Assembly (NCBI RefSeq): GCF_029407905.1
Contig: NC_073630.1
Location: 46,773,001-46,837,000 of the forward strand
Reading direction: 5' to 3'
DNA from: Bubalus kerabau
Lineage: Eukaryota; Chordata; Mammalia; Artiodactyla; Bovidae
Length of the DNA stretch: 64,000 nucleotides
In this document: positions 56,530 through 64,000 of the stretch, one piece after another
Layout: each line of letters begins with the position of its first letter
How positions within the stretch are numbered: position 1 is the stretch's first letter
The notes under the pieces: generated by a model
The model's input: only the letters and a program-made list of their open reading frames with translations
Databases searched by the model: none
Told to the model about the DNA's origin: nothing
Made by a program: the position numbers and the translations under genes

Positions 56530-56830
56530 AGGTTGGCATTCTCCCTTGTGGCGTGCAGTTCCACTCTTAGGTATAGACCCAAGAGAAATACTTCCACATT
56601 TACCATAAAAGGCATTTATGAGGATGTCCATAAGAAGTGCTATGCATGATAGCAAAAGACTGGAAACAACCAAACGCTTGAATGCTCACTAATAGGGGAA
56701 AGAATAAATAAATAAATTACAATATATTTATATAATGAAATATTAAACAACATTAAAATAAACTCAGAAACATGCAAAAACATGAATGAATTTCAATAAT
56801 GAGATACTGACAAAAAAAAAAAAAGATCCC
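56530..56830 (+). mobile_element. L1M-type LINE ORF2 C-terminal fragment
   Basis: GCAGTTCCACTCTTAGGTATAG, GACTGGAAACAACCAAACG, TAGGGGAAAGAATAAATAAA and TATAATGAAATATTAAACAAC follow L1 ORF2 near its 3' end. Confidence 0.75.
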
Positions 56831-57783
56831 AGATGACAATAATACCCTTTATTGGTTAAAGGGTAAGATAAACATATATAATTGAGGCATATCTATGTAC
56901 ATAAGAATATAATTCTAAGAAACAAAAAATAATAAAACAAGCCCCAAGATAGTTCTTACATCAGAGAGTGGATAAGGCAGTCAGAGGTCATGGGGAATGT
57001 TTCAAATCTTAGGTTGGATACTGTGTTCACAGTTTTTCTATAATTGAATGAATGAATATGTGCATGAATAAATGAATAAACCAACAAAAAAATGAGCAAA
57101 CAAGCAAGTGAGGAACACATATATATTAATATTAATATTATTATTCACAATCCACAATGTACTAAGGTTTGTGATTAACACCATTTTGTGCATCTGAAGT
57201 CCATTAATACTTAGAGTAAATTATGAGAGATGACTTGTTTTTAAACTTAAATTGCCAAGATTTGATTATTTTTTGACAAAGATCAAGATCAAATATCAGT
57301 CTTTCAAATAAACAGAAAATTCCTGAAACATGATCTCACTCTATTCTTTTAGTTCATTCATTTATTTATTCAGCCTCATTCTAGGAACATGTACTGACCA
57401 TTACTATGCACTGGTGACTATATTCAGTTTATTGCCATCAAGAACTTAATAAATTCAATCCCTAAGACACAAACTAAGGTTCAATTCCAGAGTCAGAATA
57501 AACTTGAAATTAATACCATGAAAAATGCTTCAAAAGTAAAAGTAAAGCATATCTACTGTGGGAGAATTCTGAATGCTTTAAAAAGTGGAAACTCAAAGAT
57601 TAAAATTAATCTTGGTTATCTGAGGAAACATCTCAGGTTAAAGGACATCTGAACTGAGACTCGAAGAATCCATGAAAGACATTCAGGTAAAAGGGAAAGT
57701 ATTTCAGGTAAATAAACAGAAGGTAAGAACATCTGGAAGTGAGAGAATGACTCATTAAATAAGATTAAGTATCTGGTATGGGG
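56831..57783. other. AT-rich DNA with L2 trace
   Basis: About 57345-57450 (TTCATTCATTTATTTATTCAGC ... CATGTACTGACCATTACTATGC) looks like antisense L2. Otherwise unassigned. Confidence 0.45.
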
Positions 57784-58010
57784 GGCCTCACAGGTGGTGC
57801 TAGTGGTAAAGAACCTGCCTGCCAGTGCAGGAGACTTAAGAGATGCAGGTTCAATCCCTGAGTTGGAAAGATCCCCTGGAGCAGGGCCTGGCAACACACT
57901 CCAGTAATCTTGCCTGGAGAATCCCATGAACAGAGGAGCCTGGTGGGATGCAGTCCAAAGGGTCGAAAAGAGTTGGACGTGACTGAAGTGACTTAGCACG
58001 CAGGCACACA
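57784..58010 (+). mobile_element. Bov-tA SINE (GTGCTAGTGGTAAAG head variant)
   Basis: GGCCTCACAGGTGGTGCTAG head, full body, tail GACTTAGCACGCAGGCACAC. Sister variant of 39087-39308. Confidence 0.9.
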
Positions 58011-58029
58011 CAACCCTTTAAATATTGTC

Positions 58030-58480
58030 TCTGTCTCTTTCTTTGTATTGTCTCCTTCTGAAACTCCATCTAGATACATATGACCTCAATATCTTCCATA
58101 TTTTTAAAACAATCTTTTCTATTTGACACCTCTGCTCCTTTGTGCTGGATTTTAGGTATTTTTCAAGTTCCTTCAAGGTTACATATGTTCTCTTCAGCTG
58201 TGAATAATCTCAATTTAATACCTTTATCGAGGTTTCTAATTTCAATTGATAATATTTTTGAGAATTTCTATGTTTTCAACTCTGTTTTTGGTAGTGTAAT
58301 TTTTGTTATGTTTCAATGCTAACTTTTGTTTATTTTTTAAAATGCTTATTTAAATTTTGTAGCAGGGAATTTCAGTATCAGAGTCTCCTGCAAAATCTAC
58401 TTCTACTGTTGGTTGATTCTTCTGACAGTTTTTCTGGTGTTTTGTTTTCCTTTATGTTATTAACTTTGAATTGCAAATTC
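58030..58480 (-). mobile_element. L1M-type LINE 3' UTR fragment
   Basis: CCTTCTGAAACTCCATCTAGA, TTTTTAAAATGCTTATTTAAAT and GTTGGTTGATTCTTCTGACAG are antisense L1 3' UTR phrases. Confidence 0.5.
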
Positions 58481-59062
58481 CTGTTCCAATGGCTGGGCTT
58501 TATCTGTAGAAATTCTGTAAGCCTTATATTAGAGCACATTTTTCCTGAGAATATCTATGTTTGCTTCCACTTGACATACTTGGGTTCTACTAACCTGAAA
58601 TCATTTTTAGCATGTAGTTTGTCAGATCAAGTAGATAGTACAAATAATTCCAGCTCCACTTGAGGGATGGCTTGCTTTTAATAAATTCTCAGGAGAAACT
58701 TTTGTTTTCATTTAAGTGTGGGCAACAAATATACGTTCCTTTGTTCTTCTCTGCTTTCAGGCAGATTTTTTTTTTTTTTTCCTTCTGGTCCATACTTTCA
58801 CATGGCCCCTTAAAGACTCTGTCTTCAATTCTAAACCCATAACTTGAGTGAGCCTAACACGATTGAAATACAAGTCTCTGTGTGACAGAAAATTCATACA
58901 TGCAGTCAGGGTAGGTATGGTTTCATCACCCCCTTTATTTTCTTATTTTCAGTTTCTTTTATGACCTTGTTCTCCTAGAGATATCTCATTTTATGGTAAA
59001 CTCAGCTGTGTATTTTTGAAGATGATTATTATATTATTATTCAGTACCCCTAGATGTTTTAT
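58481..59062. other. Unassigned DNA
   Basis: T run at 58767-58780. No gene or clear repeat. Confidence 0.4.
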
Positions 59063-59334
59063 CGGAGAAGGCCATGGCACCCCACTCCAGTACTCTTGCC
59101 TGGCAAATCCCGTGGACGGAGGAGCCTGGCGGGCTGCAGTCCATGGGGTCGCTAAGAGTCGGACACGACTGAGCAACTTCACTTTCACTTTTCACTTTCA
59201 CACATTGGAGAAGGAAATGGCAACCCACTCCGGTGTTCTTGCATGGAGAATCCCAGGGACGGGGGAGCCTGGTGGGCTGCCCTCTATGGGGTCACACAGA
59301 GTCGAACACGACTGAAGCGACTTAGCAGCAGCAG
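59063..59334 (+). mobile_element. Bov-A2 SINE, complete dimer, young-looking
   Basis: CGGAGAAGGCCATGGCACCCC to CGACTTAGCAGCAGCAG. Perfect TSD ATGTTTTAT at 59054-59062 and 59335-59343. Few differences from the Bov-A2 consensus. Confidence 0.96.
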
Positions 59335-59771
59335 ATGTTTTATAGCAGAAAAATGTTGGGGTATCTAGTTAATCATGTGTTCAGATATGGCAGTTCTTTG
59401 TAACTAATCAGATACATGGAAATTCATCATACATATACTCCCACAGCTTAATTTATATTGTTGACTGCTAAACCTATGTTTTCCTAAACCACTGACTATT
59501 GTTTCCAATTTCATCACAGTTACCTCAAACTCATTATATTTAAAATAGTATGTCCTGGTTTCCTCTTTTCCCACTTCAATTCTCCTATACCTGTTTTCTG
59601 CCTGATTCTCACATCTCATTTTCATAGTTAGGTTCACTAGAGCAAGTTCAGTTCTGCCACATTCTTTGTGGATATCTGACTGAGAATTCTTATTTCAAGC
59701 AATCTAAGTGCCACTATCCAATGAAAATTAGAATTAAGCCCTACTTCCCAGTCTTAAGATCAATAGATCAT
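59335..59771. other. Unassigned DNA
   Basis: Nothing recognised. Confidence 0.4.
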
Positions 59772-59880
59772 TGCTGCTGCTGCTGCTGCTGCTGCTAAGT
59801 TGCTTCAGTCATGTCCGACTCTGTGCGACCCCATAGACGGCAGCCCACCAGGTTCCCCCGTCCCTGGGATTCTCCAGGCT
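59772..59880 (-). mobile_element. Bov-A2 SINE, partial monomer with (GCT)8 tail
   Basis: (TGC)8 at 59772-59796 followed by TAAGTTGCTTCAGTCATGTCC and ending GGGATTCTCCAGGCT. The tail is the longest trinucleotide run in the window. Confidence 0.92.
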
Positions 59881-60564
59881 AATGAAAGAATATTAAAGAT
59901 GCCCCTACCTGGTGAGTTAGGCCAAAACATTGAATTAAGTTGTTTTTTTTTTTTTTTTTTTTTAAGTATTCGTTGGTAACACTGGGTGGGGATATATAGA
60001 GAGAGACCCCTTTACTTCAAAAAGGACCACTGGTACCAACAAAGGGAGTGACAACAATGTGGGAAGTGATAGCAAAGTCACATTCTAGCAGCAATGTCAC
60101 AAGATCAAATCCCAAAGCAGAAAAGCAGCAGATTCAGGGTAATTGGTAGGGATGAGGTTAACACTAGTAGCTTTATCAGAATTTGAATGGCTGCCAAAGA
60201 AATCACATGAGATACTTGGGACTCTGCCTGAAGAAAGAGGGAGTTAGAATGCTTATATATTTAGAAATTATATTGAATGGAAACTCAGAGTCATACACCA
60301 CATTTATTGCTATCACAGACATTCTCTTTCAGGCTGGAATAATAAGAGTTATCTAAATATTACTCAAGTACACTTCAAGAGTAAAATTGGAGTACAAATA
60401 AATAGAATAATCCAAGTAAGTGCTGTAAGAATATAGAGAGCTGGAGGTAAATGGTCTGTGGGTCCCTGAGAATAGAAAAAAATTGATGTATTTTGGCTAT
60501 TTCAAGGTATGATATCAAGAATTAAATTACGTGTCTATAAAAAAAAACTTGGTTTGGAATTTCT
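59881..60564. other. Unassigned DNA with (T)n
   Basis: T-run of about 21 at 59942-59963, possibly the tail of an unrecognised antisense retroelement. No gene. Confidence 0.4.
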
Positions 60565-60789
60565 GATTGTTGTTGTTTAGTCACTAAGTCATGTCCAACT
60601 CTTTTGTGACCCCATGGACTGTAGCTTGTCAGGATTCTCTGTCTATGGGATTTCCAAGGCAATAATACTGGAGCAAGTGGCCATTTCCTTCTCAAAGGCA
60701 TCTTCCCTACCCAGGGATCAAACCACTCTCTTAGTCTCCTGCATTCTCAGACAGATTCTTTACCACTGAGCCACCTGGGAAGCCCTTGC
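60565..60789 (-). mobile_element. Bov-tA SINE
   Basis: TSD AATTTCT at 60558-60564 and 60790-60796; on minus, GGGCTTCCCAGGTGGCTCAG head and body. Confidence 0.92.
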
Positions 60790-60853
60790 AATTTCTCACA
60801 TTGAGATAATTTCAAATGGTTATTCAAGGTAGGATTTTCCTAAAATAACAGTA

Positions 60854-61574
60854 TTCAGTTCAGTTCAGTTGCTCGGTTATGTCGAACTCTTTGCGACCCA
60901 TGGACTGCAACACACTAGGCCTCCCTGGTCATACCAACTCCCAGAGTTTACTCAAACTTGTGTCCATTGAGTTGGTGATGCCATCCAACCATCTCATCCT
61001 CTGTTGTCCCCTTCTTCTCTTTTCTTCTATCTTTCCCAGCATCAGGGTCTTTTCAAATGAGTCAGTTCTTTGCACCAGGTGGCCAAAGTATTGGAGTTTC
61101 AGCTTCAGCATCAGTCCTTCCAATGAATATTCAGGATTGATTTCCTTTGAGATGGACTAGTTGGATCTCCTTTCAGTCCAAGGGCCTCTCAAGAGTCTTC
61201 TCCAACACCACAGTTCAAAAGCATCAATTCTTCAGTGTTCAGCTTTCTTTATAGTCCAACTCTTACATCCACACATGACTACCAGAAAAACCATAGCTTT
61301 GACAAGATGGACCTTTGTTGGCAAACCAATGTCTCTGCTCTTTAATATGCTGTCTAGGTTGGTCACAGCTTTTCTTCCAAAGAGCAAGCATCTTTTAATT
61401 TCATGGTTGCCATCACCATCTGCAGTGATTTTGGAACCCCCCAAAATAAAGCCTGTCACTGTTTTCACTGCGTCCCCATCTATTTGCCATGAAGTGATGG
61501 GACCAGATACCATGATCTTCGTTTTCTGAATGTTGAGCTTTAAGCCAACTTTTTCACTCTCCTCTTTCACTTTC
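60854..61574 (-). mobile_element. BovB 3' part, antisense (outer layer of a stack)
   Basis: TTCAGTTCAGTTCAGTTGCTC to CTCTCCTCTTTCACTTTC is the BovB 3' 700 bp. It stops abruptly at an L1 tail. The 112-codon minus frame 61232-61570 is the RT C-terminal region. Confidence 0.92.
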
Positions 61575-62033
61575 TTTATTATTATTATAAATTTATTTAT
61601 TTTAATTGGAGGCTAGTTACTTTACAATATTGTATTGGTTTTGCCATAAATCAACATGAATCCACTCTGGGTGTACACGTGCTCCCCATCCTGAACCCCC
61701 CTCCCACCTCCCTCCCTGTACCATCCCTCTGGGTCATCCCAGTGCACCAGCCCCAAGCATCCTGTATCCTGCATCGAACCTGGACTGGTGATTCATTTCT
61801 TATATGATATTATACATGTTTCAATGCCATTCTCCCAAATCATCCCACCCTTTCCCTCTCCCACAGAGCCCAAAAGACTGTTCTATACATCTGTGTCTCT
61901 TTTGCTGTCTTGCATACAGGGTTATCGTTACCATCTTTCTAAATTCCATATATATGCGTTAGTATACTGTACTGGTGTTTTTCTCTCTGGCTTACTTCAC
62001 TCTGTATAATAGGCTCCAGTTTCATCCACCTCA
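61575..62033 (-). mobile_element. Ruminant L1 3' end, antisense (middle layer)
   Basis: TTTATTATTATTATAAATTT (L1 A-tail complement), the CCCCCCTCCCACCTCCCTCCC tract, and CTCTGTATAATAGGCTCCAG up to 62033. Same L1 3' region as 13398-14039. Its 5' side meets a BovB 3' end with no gap. Confidence 0.92.
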
Positions 62034-64000
62034 TTCAGTTCAGTTCAGTCGCTCAGTCGTGTCCAACTCTTCGCGACCCCATGAATCGCAGCACGCCAGG
62101 CCTCCCTGTCCATCACCAACTCCCGGGGATCACTCAGACTTACGTCCACTGAGTCAGTGATGGCATCCAGCCATCTCATCCTCTGTTGTCCCCTTCTCAT
62201 CCTGCCCCCAATCCTCCCTGCATCAGAGTTTTTTCCAATGAGTTGACTCTTCGCATGAGGTGGCCAAAGTACTGGAGTTTCAGCTTTAACATCATTCCTT
62301 CCCAAGAAATCCCAGGGCTGAACTCCTTCAGAATGGACTGGTTGGATCTCCTTGCAGTCCAAGGGACTCTCAAGAGTCTTCTCCAACACCACAGTCCAAA
62401 AGCATCAATTCTTCGGTGCTCATACTTCTTCACAGTCCAACTCTCACATCCATTCATGACCACTGAAAAACCATAGCCTTGACAGGATAGACCTTAGTTG
62501 GCAAAGTAATGTCTCTGCTTTTGCATATGCTATCTAGGTTGGTCATAACTTTTCTTCCAAGGAGTAAGCGTCTTTTAATTTCATGAATGCAGTCACCATC
62601 TGCAGTGATTTTGAGCCCCCCAAAATAAAGTCTGACACTGTTTCCACTGTTTCCCCATCTATTTCCCATGAAGTGATGGGACCAGATGCCATGATCTTTG
62701 TTTTCTGAATGTTGAGCTTTAAGCCAACTTTTTCACTCTCCACTTTCACTTTCATCAAGAGGCTTTTTAGTTCCTCTTCACTTTTTGCCATAAGGGTGGT
62801 GTCACCCGCCTATCTGCTGCTGCTGCTGCTAAGTTGCATCAGTCGTGTCCGACTCTGTGCGACCCCATAGACGGAAGCCCACCAGTCTCCTCTGTCCCTG
62901 GGATTCTCCAAGCAAGAACACTGGAGTGGGTTGCCATTTCCTTCCCCAATGTATGCCATTTCCTTCTCCAATTTGCGGTTATTGATATTTCTCCCAGCAG
63001 TCTTGATCCCAGCTTGCGCTTCTTCCAGCCCAGCATTTCTCATGATGTACTCTGCATATAAATTAAATAAGGAGGGTGACAATATACAGCCTTGACATAC
63101 TCCTTTTCTTATTTGGAACCAGTCTGTTGTTCCATGTCCACTACTCACTGTTGCTTCCTGACCTACATACAGGTTTCTCAAGAGGTAGGTCAGGTGGTCT
63201 GTTATTCGCATTTCTTGAAGAATTTTCCACAGTTTATTGTAAGCCACACAGTCAAAGGCTTTGGCATAGTCAATAAAGCAGAAATAGATATTTTTCTGGA
63301 ATTCTTTTGCTTTTTCAATGATCCAGCCAATGTTGGCAACTTGATCTCTGGTTCCTCTGTCTTTTCTAAAACCAGCTTGAATATCTGGAAGTTCACAGTT
63401 CATATACTGTTGAAGCCTGGCTTGCAGATTTTTGAGAATTACTTTGCTAGCGTGTGAGATGAGTGCAATTGTGCGGTAGTCTGAGCATTCTTTGGCATTG
63501 CCTTTCTTTGGGATTGGAATGAAAACTGACCTTTTCCAGTCCTGTGGCCACTGCTGAGTTTTCCAAATTTGCTGGCATATTGAGTGCAGCACTTTCACAG
63601 CATCATCTTTCAGGATTTGGAATAGCTCAACTGGAATTCCATCACCTCCACTAGCTTTGTTCGTAGTGATGCTTTCTAAGGCCCACTTGACTTCACATTC
63701 CAGGATATCTGGCTCTAGGTGAGTGATCACACCATCGTATTATCTGGGTCATGAAGATCTTTTTTGTACAGTTCTTCTGTGTATGCTTGCCACCTCTTCT
63801 TAAGATCTTCTGCTTCTGTTAGGCCCATACCATTTCTGTCCTTTATCAAGCCCATCTTTGCATGAAATGTTCCCTTGATATCTCTAATTTTCTTGAAGAT
63901 ATCTCTAGTCTTTCCCATTATGTTGTTTTCCTCTATTTCTTTGCATTGATTGCTGAGGAAGGCTTTCTTATCTCTTCTTGCTATTCTTTGGAACTCTGCA
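62034..64000 (-). mobile_element. BovB LINE, antisense, runs off the right edge (inner layer)
   Basis: On minus the element enters at 64000 in the endonuclease/RT linker (MGKTRDIFKKIRDIKG at about 63860-63918) and ends in TGAACTGAACTGAA at 62034. RT blocks are clear: NKASGGDGIP at about 63620-63650, FIDYAKAFDCV at about 63250-63285, and a 306-codon frame (62810-63730). The catalytic site is ruined: the codons equal to YADD read TAG GCG GGT GAC (stop-A-G-D) at about 62803-62814, next to a Bov-A insertion. The 5' end is beyond the window. Confidence 0.93.
62815..62972 (-). mobile_element. Bov-A2 SINE monomer inside the BovB
   Basis: CTGCTGCTGCTGCTGCTAAG to CTTCTCCAATT. Its end carries a 22-bp tandem copy of GCCATTTCCTTC(C/T)CCAAT (62932-62972). 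Host BovB resumes at TGCGGTTATTGATATTTC. Confidence 0.9.

Overview
This window is nuclear DNA of a ruminant, most likely a bovid. The diagnosis rests on its repeats: RTE-type BovB LINEs on both strands, the SINEs Bov-tA and Bov-A2 built from BovB 3' ends, ruminant L1 5' and 3' ends, and a cetartiodactyl CHR-type SINE. Sequence alone does not fix the species. I see no protein-coding gene, exon, rRNA, functional tRNA, CRISPR array or bacterial gene organisation. Essentially every longer open frame is a translation of a repeat (L1 5' UTR, BovB reverse transcriptase, SINE) or a short chance frame.

Layout. 1-1970: antisense 5' UTR of a ruminant L1 whose coding part lies left of the window, with a tandemly repeated A-rich block. 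2367-9000: an old mammalian L1 (L1M type, antisense) broken by two sense BovB copies and two small SINE fragments, several with visible target-site duplications (TSDs). 9000-16500: MIR, Bov-tA, BovB, an MLT1-type LTR, Bov-A2, and a long antisense BovB into which a ruminant L1 3' end has jumped. 16500-20100: L1M, then mostly single-copy DNA with a candidate conserved non-coding block. 20100-27200: the most structured part. An old LTR was hit by a Bov-tA SINE, and that SINE was hit by an antisense class I (gammaretrovirus-like) endogenous provirus at 21089-26425, with a 4-bp TSD, two about 350-bp LTRs, a primer-binding site, a polypurine tract, an integrase C-terminus and env transmembrane remnants in a non-standard arrangement. 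27200-52600: largely single-copy sequence with scattered MIR, L2, MER5 and SINEs. 52600-58500: an internally deleted BovB, further BovB and Bov-tA copies, L1M and L2. 59000-64000: a young-looking Bov-A2 with a perfect TSD, then a stacked BovB / L1 / BovB array, all antisense, that runs off the right edge.

Nothing here works together as a pathway; the common thread is retrotransposition. BovB reverse transcriptase is thought to mobilise the Bov-A and Bov-tA SINEs that share its 3' end, and the nested insertions give a relative chronology (L1M/L2/MIR/MLT1 oldest, then CHR and BovB, then Bov-tA, Bov-A2, ruminant L1 and the provirus). Family names come from recognition of sequence hallmarks, not from a database search. 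Boundaries without a stated TSD are good to roughly 10-30 bases.
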